Assembly (NCBI GenBank): GCA_900549025.1
Contig: URMZ01000001.1
Span: forward strand, 62,001-126,000
Source: an uncultured Collinsella sp.
GTDB taxonomy: Bacteria; Actinomycetota; Coriobacteriia; Coriobacteriales; Coriobacteriaceae
Length of the DNA: 64,000 nucleotides
Direction of reading: 5' to 3'
Shown here: piece after piece, positions 35,048 through 44,138 of the stretch
How positions within the stretch are numbered: the stretch's first letter is position 1
Layout: each line of letters begins with the position of its first letter
Position numbers and translations under genes: made by a program
Notes under the pieces: generated by a model
Seen by the model: only the letters and a program-made list of their open reading frames with translations
Told to the model about the DNA's origin: nothing
Databases searched by the model: none

Positions 35048-35213
35048 TTAGCCCTTGTTCTCCAGTTGTCCTCAGGGTAATTACGGACTCAATTCATTTA
35101 TATTGGGTTTTGATGTTAACCAATTCAGAAAGGAAGGACTTAAATCCAACATAATATAAATACACATTCATACGTTAATTTAATACCTATTCTGCTGCAC
35201 GTAACTTTAGAAA

Positions 35214-35248
35214 GATTGGGGCACAGACCATAGGCCGGCACCCCAATC
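35214..35248 (-). terminator. hairpin downstream of the secreted-protein gene
   Basis: GATTGGGG and CCCCAATC pair over a 19-nt loop; on the minus strand the stem is followed by TTTCT. The 248-bp AT-rich gap holds nothing else that I can support apart from the likely promoter of the DUF4230 gene. Confidence 0.5.
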
Positions 35249-35295
35249 CATACATAGGCATCATAACGCGTTGATCATTCGATCATATGCCCAAC

Positions 35296-36180
35296 TTAAT
35301 CAACTGAAACGCTGACATCCATCCGCTGATCTCGGTCGCTATATCCGATCATCAGTTCCCGTCCCTTTTTATCCTTTGCGCAAAAACTGCTGTCATACGA
35401 ATATTCGATGTCCTTGTATCCCTTTTTCTTGCAAGCTTTGATGTATTTGTCGTACCCATCATGATCGATGCCAAATGCGACAAACGAAAGGCAGTCTTTT
35501 TCGTCTAACGACGTATAAACGATAGGGCAGTCAGGCTTCGGCAAGGATTTTGCAAGGGCTTTTGTTGGCCAGTCATACGCCTTGACACCGCCCTTTGATG
35601 AAGTCGTATAGGTTTTCGACTTGAAACTATAGTACTCGAGATATATCTTTCCATCGCCGCCTAGATAGGCAATAGTCGCCACTGAAGGCTCCATCAGGTC
35701 ATATTGATTCTGCTGGGCATTGGCGACATAGTCACCATGGGTAATGCACGGAACGCTATCAACCGATTCTCGCTTCTCGACGATTCGCTGGCTATCCGCC
35801 GTCATTTTCAGCGTTGAATAATCGTGCGTAGCCTCTTCCTCATCAAAAACGTCAGTAAACAGAAGTTTCTGCTCGTCAGTCAACTCCCCTTTCGGCTCAA
35901 ACTGAATAGTGAACTGAGCAATATCGAAGCTCGATTTATTGTCATATTCAAATGTCATCATCTCGACGCCATCAACAACGCCTTCTGAGACACTCCAGTT
36001 TAGTTGATCGATTTTTACTGAATCCTTCTTACCTGGCTTTGGCTTCTTTCCGCTTTTCTTAGTCGCTGCAAATGCGCATGTCGGACTCCAGCCGCGACCC
36101 GTAATTCCGAGTGGTAGAGAAATGCCGATTAGCGCCGCCGCGCTAAAAGCCAGAACTGCCGTAAATTACTTTTTCTTCAT
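35296..36180 (-). pseudogene. secreted protein gene interrupted by an in-frame stop at codon 5
   Basis: The open part (from 35961) encodes 221 residues of an unrecognised acidic, Tyr- and Lys-rich protein. In the same frame the reading can be followed upstream to an ATG at 36180 with ribosome site AAAGGATATGTA. The first codons read Met-Lys-Lys-Lys-TAA, then Phe-Thr-Ala-Val-Leu-Ala-Phe and a hydrophobic stretch ending in a CAFAA-type cleavage site. A TAA at 36166-36168 thus cuts an otherwise perfect signal peptide. A single change (for example TTA to TAA) would explain it. Either export is lost in this strain, or the base is a sequencing error. The mature region after the signal starts KKSGKKPKPGKK. 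Lower G+C like its neighbour. Confidence 0.75.
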
Positions 36181-36209
36181 TACATATCCTTTGGTAGTCG
36201 TTTAACCTC

Positions 36210-36327
36210 CCCCTCGTCAAATAGCAGACGAATTGGCGACGCAGTGGCACTATTTGATTCTAGGGCGTGAACTGGATAAACATCGAGGGAAGGAGTGGGC
36301 CCTATGCAATAAACTCCCCTCGTCAAA
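36210..36327. repeat. 12-bp direct repeats near the recombinase gene
   Basis: CCCCTCGTCAAA occurs at 36210-36221 and 36316-36327, 106 bp apart, between the secreted-protein gene and the 3' end of the serine recombinase. They may be recombination scars; chance cannot be excluded. Confidence 0.35.
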
Positions 36328-36335
36328 ATGTCTAG

Positions 36336-36971
36336 CTAAAGAGGACGGGCAGACGGCGAACGGTCATATCCGTTCGCGTCCGCCCGTCTCCAACGATCAA
36401 ACGTCGATGCGCTAACGTTCAAAAGCATTGCGGCCTCTTGCCTCGTAACCTCACCTCCTTCGAATGATTTGATGACATCGCGGTAGCTATCCGGACGTTC
36501 GAGCGTCGGTCTCCCAAATCTCACACCCCGCAGACGCGCCGACGCGATACCCTCCGCCTGGCGCTGCTTTATGTTTTCGCGCTCCACCTGAGCCACGTAG
36601 CTCAAAACCTGAAGCACTAGATCGGCAATAAAAGTCCCCGTAATTCCATTGGGTTGTTCGCGTGTATCAAGCAATGGCATATCGAGCACCACGATGGCAA
36701 CGCGTTTGTCCGTCGTTAGGCGACGCCATTCATCGAGAACTTCACGGTAGTCGCGACCCAATCGATCGATACTCTTAATCACCAGAACGTCCCCTTCGCG
36801 CAGACGACGAAGAAGACGCTGGTACTGAGGACGCCTGAAGTCCTTTCCACTCGCTTTGTCAGCATAGATCAAATTCATTTGGACCGGAAACCGCTCCAGC
36901 GCATCCAGTTGGCGATCCAGGTTCTGATCTGCTGACGAAACTCGAGCATACCCATAGATTCTGTTTTTCAT
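36336..36971 (-). CDS. serine recombinase (resolvase/invertase family)
   Basis: The 211-residue protein has the resolvase catalytic domain: YGYARVSSADQNLDRQL with nucleophile Ser, RLLRRLREGDVLVIKSIDRLGRDY with the active-site arginines, then the long helix, and a C-terminal helix-turn-helix (GGEVTRQEAAMLLNVS, then STFDRWRR). It is the size of Tn3-type resolvases and DNA invertases and should act on sites close by. The ATG at 36971 follows GATAGGGGCAATC. It lies next to an AT-rich islet and two palindromes, consistent with a small mobile unit, but no transposase is present. Confidence 0.92.
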   Translation of the reverse strand: MKNRIYGYARVSSADQNLDRQLDALERFPVQMNLIYADKASGKDFRRPQYQRLLRRLREGDVLVIKSIDRLGRDYREVLDEWRRLTTDKRVAIVVLDMPLLDTREQPNGITGTFIADLVLQVLSYVAQVERENIKQRQAEGIASARLRGVRFGRPTLERPDSYRDVIKSFEGGEVTRQEAAMLLNVSASTFDRWRRADANGYDRSPSARPL

Positions 36972-37002
36972 GATTGCCCCTATCAGCCGCACGATGGCAG
37001 CT

Positions 37003-37066
37003 TCAGATCATCTGAGAGCCCACTCACAATAGGGCGTGCAAATTTCGCGAATGGGTTGAACCCATT
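37003..37066. promoter_or_regulatory. two palindromes upstream of the recombinase
   Basis: TCAGATCATCTGA (37003-37015) and AATGGGTTGAACCCATT (37050-37066) are perfect inverted repeats in the gap between the divergent recombinase and ATPase genes. They could be recombinase sites or operators. Confidence 0.5.
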
Positions 37067-37138
37067 TTCAGGCTCCACCGTAAGCTATTCAAGCACCGCT
37101 TCGATAACGCACGACGCCAACCTGATACTTTGAAATGG

Positions 37139-37184
37139 AGTTAATCGTTTTTAACTGAAATTAACTAAAGTAAAATGAAGTTAA
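37139..37184. promoter_or_regulatory. AGTTAA/TTAACT iterated motif upstream of ATPase 1
   Basis: AGTTAA occurs at 37139 and 37179 and its complement TTAACT at 37151 and 37161, the latter two exactly 10 bp apart, in an AT-rich tract ending 25 bp before the start of the ATPase gene. It resembles a phased operator for a winged-helix protein. Confidence 0.6.
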
Positions 37185-37208
37185 ACGGCGGTGTGAAAGG
37201 AGAGCCGT

Positions 37209-38309
37209 GTGAAATATCTTGAGAACCCGTTTACCCCCAGTTTTGGTGAGGTTCCTGCCCATCTCGCTGGCAGACAACAGATTATTCGGGATTTGGACCG
37301 TGCCTTCTTGAGCCAGCGCAGGCGCCCAGAATTGACCTCGATCTTCTCAGGCGCGCGTGGAACCGGTAAAACTGCTCTCATGTCATCGCTTGCGACAAGG
37401 GCGGAATCCCACGGCTGGATAGCCGTAAAGACGACCGCGCTCCCGGGAATGCTTGAGGAAATCGAGTTCGGGGCGAAACGTGCTGCCGGCCATCTTATCG
37501 ACCCGTCCAACCACTTCGAAGTCACCGGTCTCGGAATTGCACCGCTCGGCAGCATCGAGGTCAGTCGCGTTCACGATGCCTCAACCTGGCGTTATCGCAT
37601 GAGCGACATCATCGACCAGCTCAACGAGGCGGGCACCGGTCTGCTCGTCACGGTTGACGAGATGGACCCGACACTCGACGAGATGATTCAGCTCGCAGCG
37701 ACGTATCAGCACTTTGTGACCGATGGGAAACGCGTCGCCCTGCTCATGGCGGGACTTCCCAACAACGTCTCGACGTTGCTGAACCACAAGACGGTCTCGT
37801 TCCTTCGCCGCGCCCAACAATATCATCTGGGTCGCATTGCCGACTATGACGTACGCGAGGCCTTGATTCGCACGATCCAGGAAAACGATCGCCTGGCAGA
37901 TGCTGAGGGAATCGATAGAGCCGTTCGCTCGATCTCTGGTTTTCCCTTCCTATTGCAGCTCGTAGGCTACCGTGCCTGGGATCTCACAAGCGATTCGAAG
38001 GAAATCTCGTCACGCGACTTTGACCTGGGAATCAAAATCGCGCGCGACGAGATGGACGACCGAATCCTCGCGGCAGCCTATCGGGAACTCACTGCAGAGG
38101 ACAAGCGATTCCTCATCGCCATGCTCGATGACGAGGAAGAGTCCACCACCGCTGACCTTGTCGAGCGCCTTAAGCGTTCGCCGCAGCAGGTCTCCCGCTA
38201 CCGACGCCGCATGATAGATGCCGGCATCATCGGGGAACGAGGACGAGGGCTCGTCGCATTTGAATTGCCATTCTTCCGCGACTATCTCGCGGCTCAATGC
38301 GTGAAATAG
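37209..38309 (+). CDS. AAA+ ATPase with C-terminal winged helix (paralogue 1)
   Basis: The 366-residue protein has an Orc1/Cdc6- or STAND-like ATPase core: NPFTPSFGEVPAHLAGRQ at the start, Walker A GARGTGKTA (about residue 50), Walker B LLVTVDEMD, and a sensor-like TVSFLRRAQQYHLG. The last 70 residues (TTADLVERLKRSPQQVSRYR and following) look like a winged helix. The gene at 40855-41973 is a clear paralogue with the same block order. The GTG start follows GAAAGGAGAGCC. Function is unknown; such proteins are scattered in Actinobacteria and may act as DNA-binding regulators or as parts of mobile or defence loci. Confidence 0.82.
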   Translation: MKYLENPFTPSFGEVPAHLAGRQQIIRDLDRAFLSQRRRPELTSIFSGARGTGKTALMSSLATRAESHGWIAVKTTALPGMLEEIEFGAKRAAGHLIDPSNHFEVTGLGIAPLGSIEVSRVHDASTWRYRMSDIIDQLNEAGTGLLVTVDEMDPTLDEMIQLAATYQHFVTDGKRVALLMAGLPNNVSTLLNHKTVSFLRRAQQYHLGRIADYDVREALIRTIQENDRLADAEGIDRAVRSISGFPFLLQLVGYRAWDLTSDSKEISSRDFDLGIKIARDEMDDRILAAAYRELTAEDKRFLIAMLDDEEESTTADLVERLKRSPQQVSRYRRRMIDAGIIGERGRGLVAFELPFFRDYLAAQCVK

Positions 38310-38320
38310 GCATCAATGAG

Positions 38321-38340
38321 GCAAAGGGGTGCCCCTTTGT
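38321..38340. terminator. hairpin between convergent ATPase 1 and uvrA2
   Basis: GCAAAGGGG and CCCCTTTGT pair with a 2-nt loop in the 39-bp gap between the two stops. Confidence 0.6.
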
Positions 38341-38348
38341 CGCATCGC

Positions 38349-40862
38349 CTATAGATAACGACCGGTAATGCTCTTGGAGCAAGCAGCGATGTCGCCCGGC
38401 GTACCGGCGCAGACGATTTGCCCGCCCGCATCACCACCGCCCGGGCCCATGTCGATCACGTAATCGGCGTTACGGATAAGGTCGAGGTCATGCTCGATCA
38501 CGACAACTGTGGCGCCCTTGGCAACGAGGCCGTCAAACACGCTCAGCAGTACCTGAACATCGAGCGGATGTAGTCCGATCGTGGGCTCATCGAACACGAA
38601 TACGGCATCATCCTGCACGCGGCCCATCTCGCTCGCAAGCTTAAGACGCTGCGCCTCGCCGCCCGAAAGCGCCGGCGTGGGCTCACCGAGCGTGAGATAA
38701 CCCAAGCCAAGGTCGTGCAAGGTCTGCAAGCGCGTCTGAACCTTCTTGAGTCCCACCGTGGCGTCGATGGCCTCGTCCACACTCATGTCCATAAGCTGCG
38801 GCAGCGTAAGCAGACTCCCGTCCTTGCCCTCGCGATGGATATGCGAGGCGGCCTCGGCGTAGCGCGAACCACGGCATGCCGGGCAGACGATCTCGACGTC
38901 GGGCAAAAACTGCACGTCGAGCAAAATCGAGCCCGTTCCATCGCACGTAGGGCAGCGCAAGGCGCCAGTGTTGTAGCTGAAGGCGCCCGCCTTGTAGCCG
39001 GTTGCCTTGGCTTCGGGCGTACGGGCGAAGGCGCGGCGCAGCTCATCATGGATGTCGGCATAGGTCGCTACCGTCGAGCGCACGTTGGCACCGATGGGCG
39101 TGGCGTCAATCAGGTTGGCACGCGCAATGCCCTCGGCATCGACCCAACGCACGTGCCCCGGCAGACGCTCGCCAGCTGCCTGCGCCTTAAGCGCCGGGAT
39201 GAGCGTCTCGAGCACCAACGTCGTCTTACCCGAACCCGAAACGCCCGTCACCGCAACGAGACGGCCGCGCGGGATATCGACTTCGAGTGGCTTGACGGTA
39301 TGGATGGCATCGGTTGCCATGCGGATATGTCCCTGGTCGAACATTTCGTCGTCAGTCACCTGCGGACGCAAGCGCTTGGACTCTGCGCGCAAAAACGGGG
39401 CGATGCGGCTGCCCCGCGATTGCTCGACCTCGTCTACCGTACCGGCAGCGATCACGTTACCGCCGCCTGCTCCGGCAACGGGGCCCATCTCGACCAGATA
39501 GTCGGCTTCCACCAGTACGCGCGTATCGTGGTCGACAACAACCACGGTGTTGCCGTCATCCACCAGATCGCGCATCACGCCTACCAAGCCGTCGACATTG
39601 GCAGGATGCAAGCCGATCGAGGGCTCATCTAGCACATAAAGCACGCCCGTCGATCGGTTGCGCACCACGCGGGCGAGCTGGACGCGCTGACGCTCGCCCG
39701 TGGATAGCGTGGCGCCGGCGCGGTCGAGTGAAAGGTAATCGAGACCCAGGTCGACCAGACGACGGGCCACGCTCAAAAACGAATCGCAGATATCCGTCGC
39801 CATGGGCCGCATCTCGGGCGGCAAGGATGCGGGCACCCCGCGTACCCACTCAATCGCCTCACCCAGCGTCATGGCCGCCGCTTGCGCCAGATTGATACCG
39901 CGCACCTGGGGCTGGCGCGCAGCCTCGGAGAGACGCGTGCCGCCGCAATCGCGGCATGCTCCCTCGCGCAAAAAGCGCGCAACGCGTTTTAAGCCCTTAT
40001 CGTCCTTGACCTTGGCGAGCGCATTCTCGACGGTATAGACGGCGTTGTAATAGGTGAAGTCGAGCGGCGTGGCGCCCTCACCGTTTTTGGGAACGTAGAG
40101 AATGTGCTTCTTAACCGCCGGACCATGAAACACGATGTCGCGCTCTTGAGGCGTAAGCTGGTTAAACGGCACGTCGGTGCGTACGCCCATCTCGCCTGCC
40201 ACCTGCTTCATCAGATCCCACATAAGCGTGCCCCAGGGAAGCACCGCGCCTTCGTTGATGGTCTTTGACTCGTCGGGCACCAGGCTCGCCTCGTCCACCT
40301 CACGCATGACACCGGTGCCGCCGCAGGTGGGACACGCACCGCCGCTATTGAAAGCCAAATCCTCGGCACTCGGCGCGTAGAACTCGCGGCCGCATGTCGG
40401 ACACGTGAGCGACAGGCCCGCAGCCACGTTAAGGCTCGGCTCCACACGCGCCCCGCAATGCGGGCACACGTGCTGGGCGCAGCGGCTAAAGAGCAGACGC
40501 AGGCTATTGTTGAGCTCGGTCATGGTGCCAAAGGTGGAACGCACGCCCGGCACGCTGGGGCGCTGATGCAATGCAAGCGCCGCCGGCACGTGCAGCACCT
40601 CGTCCACTTGGGCGTGTTCGGCCTGCGTCAGGCGACGGCGAGTATAGGTGCTGAGTGCTTCCAAGTAGCGACGCGAGCCCTCGGCATAAAGAACCCCCAG
40701 CGCCAGCGAACTCTTACCCGAACCCGATACGCCGGCAATGCCCACAAGCCTTCCCAGCGGAATATCGATATCGATGTCCTTGAGGTTGTGTACACGCGCG
40801 CCACGCACCTCGATCGCCTGCGGGCTCATCTTCTGTTCCGTCACCTTTATCACCCTACTCAT
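38349..40862 (-). CDS. UvrA2: short UvrA paralogue
   Basis: The 837-residue protein has the two ABC ATPase modules of excinuclease subunit A: Walker A GVSGSGKSSLALGVLYAEG and GVSGSGKTTLVLETL, signatures LSTGERQRVQLARV and LSGGEAQRLKLASE, Walker B VLYVLDEPSIGLHP and VFVFDEPTIGLHP. Zinc CxxC pairs occur as CPHCG, CPTCG and CPTCDGTG. It is some 100 residues shorter than UvrA, as expected for the UvrA2 class that lacks much of the UvrB-binding domain. Relatives protect antibiotic producers against DNA-binding drugs (DrrC-type). Its ATG overlaps the end of ATPase 2 by 8 bp, implying coupled translation; an internal ATG at 40829 is an alternative start. The housekeeping uvrA is expected elsewhere. 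Confidence 0.9.
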   Translation of the reverse strand: MSRVIKVTEQKMSPQAIEVRGARVHNLKDIDIDIPLGRLVGIAGVSGSGKSSLALGVLYAEGSRRYLEALSTYTRRRLTQAEHAQVDEVLHVPAALALHQRPSVPGVRSTFGTMTELNNSLRLLFSRCAQHVCPHCGARVEPSLNVAAGLSLTCPTCGREFYAPSAEDLAFNSGGACPTCGGTGVMREVDEASLVPDESKTINEGAVLPWGTLMWDLMKQVAGEMGVRTDVPFNQLTPQERDIVFHGPAVKKHILYVPKNGEGATPLDFTYYNAVYTVENALAKVKDDKGLKRVARFLREGACRDCGGTRLSEAARQPQVRGINLAQAAAMTLGEAIEWVRGVPASLPPEMRPMATDICDSFLSVARRLVDLGLDYLSLDRAGATLSTGERQRVQLARVVRNRSTGVLYVLDEPSIGLHPANVDGLVGVMRDLVDDGNTVVVVDHDTRVLVEADYLVEMGPVAGAGGGNVIAAGTVDEVEQSRGSRIAPFLRAESKRLRPQVTDDEMFDQGHIRMATDAIHTVKPLEVDIPRGRLVAVTGVSGSGKTTLVLETLIPALKAQAAGERLPGHVRWVDAEGIARANLIDATPIGANVRSTVATYADIHDELRRAFARTPEAKATGYKAGAFSYNTGALRCPTCDGTGSILLDVQFLPDVEIVCPACRGSRYAEAASHIHREGKDGSLLTLPQLMDMSVDEAIDATVGLKKVQTRLQTLHDLGLGYLTLGEPTPALSGGEAQRLKLASEMGRVQDDAVFVFDEPTIGLHPLDVQVLLSVFDGLVAKGATVVVIEHDLDLIRNADYVIDMGPGGGDAGGQIVCAGTPGDIAACSKSITGRYL

Positions 40863-41973
40863 GCCATAAAACTCGATCGCGAATGTACGCGCCCAGCATG
40901 GGCACGGTAAACCGGACGAGGCCGTATCCGGCAGCCTCGATGACGCGCTCGCGAATCAGGCTTGCGCGATATTTGCTCGCCCAACTCTGAGTATGGTCGC
41001 AGCGCTCAATGATATCCGCCATACGCGTCGGTTTACCCTCGTCAACCGCCATGGCCTCGATAAAGAGGCGTTGCGGACTGCGCAATCCATAATACAGGGG
41101 CGCGTCGACCGCTTCGTAGAACTCGGAGACGGCATCCGCATGGCCATCCTCGACATCGCACCTTTCAATGACCTGCGAGCCACGCCGGACGGCAGAGCGC
41201 CACATGTAATAGCCCACCAGCTGAACCATATAGGGATGCCCCATGCTTTTGCGCGCCGCAAGGTCCGCCGTCTCCGCATCGACGCAGAGACCGGTACTCT
41301 CGACTGTCTGGATATATGAATCCCGCACCCTGGGCAAAGATATCGACCCCAGCGTACGCTGCTGGGCACGGCGCAAAAACGTCACGCTCGGCTCTTCGAG
41401 CAAGTCATCAACCATACTGGGTAAACCGGCGAACACCAGCGCAAGACCGCGCTGGTCGCTATCGGGCAATCCCGTAGCATCCTGATCTCCGAGCACTTGC
41501 TGATAGAGAACGGCAAGAGCCGCCAGCTCCTCGATAGACGCAGACTGCGCCTCGTCAATCGCAAACAGTATGCCCTTGCCTGGACCGAGCTTCTTGAGGC
41601 GCTCGTTGACCAGCCCTCGTAACGTCTCGCCCTTTGCTCGCGCCGCCTCGACCGACATCCGGCCAAACGACGGCCCGAACTCCATTGACGTCACAACGGG
41701 TTTATTCGAGCGAAGCGCGTCGGCTAAGCGGTCGCATAAGCCAAGCGAAGCGGAATCGGAGATAACCGCCCATCCGCGCTCGCTGGCTAGACGTTGCAGC
41801 TCCCGCAGGAGAACCGTTTTGCCGCAGCCGCGGTTTCCCGTAATGAGCATGAGCCTACCCGGCGCTCCGGCGCCGTTGTCGAGTCCTTCCTCAAAATCTT
41901 CGATGATCGACTCTCGACCGATGAGCATCGGAGGCCGCTTGCCTGCCGTTGGCTTAAAGGGATTTGAATTCAT
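40855..41973 (-). CDS. AAA+ ATPase with C-terminal winged helix (paralogue 2)
   Basis: The 372-residue protein repeats the architecture of the ATPase at 37209-38309. It begins NPFKPTAGKRPPMLIGRE, with Walker A TGNRGCGKTVLLREL, Walker B GILFAIDEAQ, the sensor block VTFLRRAQQRTLGSI and the shared HPYMVQLVGYYMWR. The end (ADIIERCDHTQSWASKYRAS) is a probable winged helix. The start follows CGAGGAGGCCGAC. It overlaps uvrA2 by 8 bp, forming a two-gene operon, and is preceded by three phased TTATACC repeats. A regulator or loader that works with UvrA2 is an inference from this coupling. Confidence 0.82.
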   Translation of the reverse strand: MNSNPFKPTAGKRPPMLIGRESIIEDFEEGLDNGAGAPGRLMLITGNRGCGKTVLLRELQRLASERGWAVISDSASLGLCDRLADALRSNKPVVTSMEFGPSFGRMSVEAARAKGETLRGLVNERLKKLGPGKGILFAIDEAQSASIEELAALAVLYQQVLGDQDATGLPDSDQRGLALVFAGLPSMVDDLLEEPSVTFLRRAQQRTLGSISLPRVRDSYIQTVESTGLCVDAETADLAARKSMGHPYMVQLVGYYMWRSAVRRGSQVIERCDVEDGHADAVSEFYEAVDAPLYYGLRSPQRLFIEAMAVDEGKPTRMADIIERCDHTQSWASKYRASLIRERVIEAAGYGLVRFTVPMLGAYIRDRVLWHE

Positions 41974-42006
41974 GTCGGCCTCCTCGGATCGGTAAACCCT
42001 GGTAAC

Positions 42007-42035
42007 AGTTATACCAACTTATACCGAGTTATACC
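42007..42035. promoter_or_regulatory. three TTATACC repeats at 10-bp period upstream of ATPase 2
   Basis: TTATACC starts at 42009, 42019 and 42029, exactly 10 bp apart, about 36 bp upstream of the ATPase start on the minus strand. This places all copies on one face of the helix, as in an operator for a multimeric DNA-binding protein. Confidence 0.7.
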
Positions 42036-42137
42036 ATCAGCAGGTGACAAAGGGACTGTCCCTCTTGCAGCGTCGGCGCCAAAATCAATTAGTCAAGGAT
42101 CAGAGGGTTCAAAAATCTACCATTTCTACCCCGTCCC

Positions 42138-44138
42138 CTAATGGCAGAAGAAGGTGGGGTCGGCGGGGCGATAGGAGCGGAAGGTGGCGGGATCGATCTT
42201 TACGTGCGCCGCGGCGGGTACGTCGTACCATTTGACCATGTAACCGGCACCGTGAGAGCAAAAGACCGAATCGGGCGTGTTGGGCAGATCGGCCTCGGGC
42301 TCATAGGTGGCCGCCTCGATGACGCGCTCGGCATCATGGCAAGCCGCATAGCCGGCAAACTCTAGGTACAGATGTCCGCGACCGCTCGTGTAGGCAGCCA
42401 CCTCCAGCGCGTAATCCTGCACCTCGGATGCCGGCACGCGACCCACAAGCTTCGCCCGGTCGCCTGTCATCGTCGGCGGCTCGTACTCGGCACCCATGCG
42501 CGTGGCATCCGAGAGCGCCCGACCCACACACTCCCCCGGCACCTCAAGCTCGAAGCGATACCACGGCTCCAGCAGCACCGCAGCATCCGCCTCACGCGCC
42601 TGCATGAGCCCCTGGCGAATCGCGCGATACGTGGCCTGGCGAAAGTCGCCGCCCTCGGTGTGTTTGGCATGCGCACGGCCGCCCGTGAGCGTAATGCGCA
42701 CATCGGTGATGGGCGAGCCGGTCAGCACGCCCAGGTGATCGCGCTCCATAGCGTTGGTGAGCGCCAAACGCTGCCAGTTAAGATCGAGCTCGTCGGTCGA
42801 GGTCACGGTGCCAAACTGCACGCCCGAACCCGCTGGCAACGGTTCCAGACGCAGATGCACCTCGGCATAGTGGCGCAGCGGCTCAAAGTGGCCCACGCCC
42901 TCGACCGGCTGCGAAATAGTCTCCTTATAGAGAATGCCGCCAGGCTCAAACGCAATCGAAAGGCAAAAGCGATCGGCCAACACCCGCTGCACGACCTCGA
43001 GTTGCACGGCGCCCATCAGCTGCAGGTGAATCTGCTCCAGATGAGTATTCCAGCTTACGCCGAGCATGGGATCTTCGTCCGCCAGCTCAGTCAGTGCTTT
43101 GAACACCGTATGGACATCGTGCTCGTTCGGCAGCACCGTATAGGTGAGGACCGGCGCAATGACAGGCGCATCGCCCGCGGGCTCCGCACCCAGGGCGTCC
43201 CCTGGGCGAACGTGCGCAAGACCCGTCACGGCACAAATACCGCCAGCGGCAACTTCTTGGGCAAGCTCATACTTCTCGCCGTTATAGATGCGCACCTGGT
43301 CGATCTTTTGCTCCCATGCCTCGGCGCCGGAACGTCCGTCAATCATCTGCTTGGCATGCAGCGTGCCACCGGTCACCTTAACCCAAGCCAAGCGCTCGCC
43401 ACGGTCTCCACGACTCACGCGGTAGACACGCGCGGCGAACTCTTGGGGCCATGTTCGCTCGCGCATCAGCGCGCATATGCCATCCAGCAGCTCGTCCACG
43501 CCTTGGTCCTTGAGCGCCGAGCCCGCAAAGCAGGGAAACAATTTGCGCTCGGCAACCATGCTCGACAGCGTTGCGACGGAAAGCTCACCCACCTCAAGAA
43601 ACTCCTCGAGCGCCACCTCGTCCAATGCGGCAGCGTCCTCCTGAACGGCACCACCCGCCAACAGTCCGTTGGCATCCAGGCAGCCCTCGGAAAGACGCTG
43701 CCCAAGTTGTGCCAGCAAAACATCGCGACCGGGATTCTCCAAATCGATTTTGTTGATAAAGATGAACGTCGGAATGTCATAGCGCGCAAGCAGGCGCCAC
43801 AGGGTTTCGGTGTGTCCCTGCACGCCATCGTTGGCGCCCACAACCAAAATCGCGTAGTCCAGCGCGCGCAACGTGCGCTCCGCCTCGGCAGAAAAATCGA
43901 CATGCCCCGGTGCATCCACGAGCATGACGTGGGTATCACCGTGGTCGAGCACGGCCTGCGACGAGAAAATCGTGATGCCACGTTCGCGCTCGATCTCGTT
44001 CGTATCCAGATGCGAATCGCCATCGTCCACGCGGCCGCGCTTGCGAATACGACCCGCGTTGAACAGCATGGCCTCGGCCAGCGTGGTCTTGCCGGCATCA
44101 ACATGCGCCAAGATCCCAACGACCGCTTGCTTCGACAT
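42138..44138 (-). CDS. TetM/TetW-like ribosomal-protection GTPase (EF-G family)
   Basis: The 666-residue protein has the translational GTPase motifs ILAHVDAGKTTLAEAML (G1), ERERGITIFSS (switch I), VDAPGHVDF (G3) and FINKIDLE (G4), then the EF-G-like domains II to V. Overall layout and length fit the tetracycline ribosomal-protection family (TetM, TetO, TetW), which removes tetracycline from the ribosome. It is more divergent than mobile tet genes and its codon use matches its neighbours, so it may be a resident gene with another trigger. The start at 44138 follows AAGAGGAGAGCC. No leader peptide or attenuator like that of tetM was found. Confidence 0.85.
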   Translation of the reverse strand: MSKQAVVGILAHVDAGKTTLAEAMLFNAGRIRKRGRVDDGDSHLDTNEIERERGITIFSSQAVLDHGDTHVMLVDAPGHVDFSAEAERTLRALDYAILVVGANDGVQGHTETLWRLLARYDIPTFIFINKIDLENPGRDVLLAQLGQRLSEGCLDANGLLAGGAVQEDAAALDEVALEEFLEVGELSVATLSSMVAERKLFPCFAGSALKDQGVDELLDGICALMRERTWPQEFAARVYRVSRGDRGERLAWVKVTGGTLHAKQMIDGRSGAEAWEQKIDQVRIYNGEKYELAQEVAAGGICAVTGLAHVRPGDALGAEPAGDAPVIAPVLTYTVLPNEHDVHTVFKALTELADEDPMLGVSWNTHLEQIHLQLMGAVQLEVVQRVLADRFCLSIAFEPGGILYKETISQPVEGVGHFEPLRHYAEVHLRLEPLPAGSGVQFGTVTSTDELDLNWQRLALTNAMERDHLGVLTGSPITDVRITLTGGRAHAKHTEGGDFRQATYRAIRQGLMQAREADAAVLLEPWYRFELEVPGECVGRALSDATRMGAEYEPPTMTGDRAKLVGRVPASEVQDYALEVAAYTSGRGHLYLEFAGYAACHDAERVIEAATYEPEADLPNTPDSVFCSHGAGYMVKWYDVPAAAHVKIDPATFRSYRPADPTFFCH

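Noticed and set aside
42008..42035. Plasmid-type replication origin iterons
   Set aside because: Only three short copies without a DnaA box or rep gene; a phased operator of the adjacent winged-helix ATPase is simpler.
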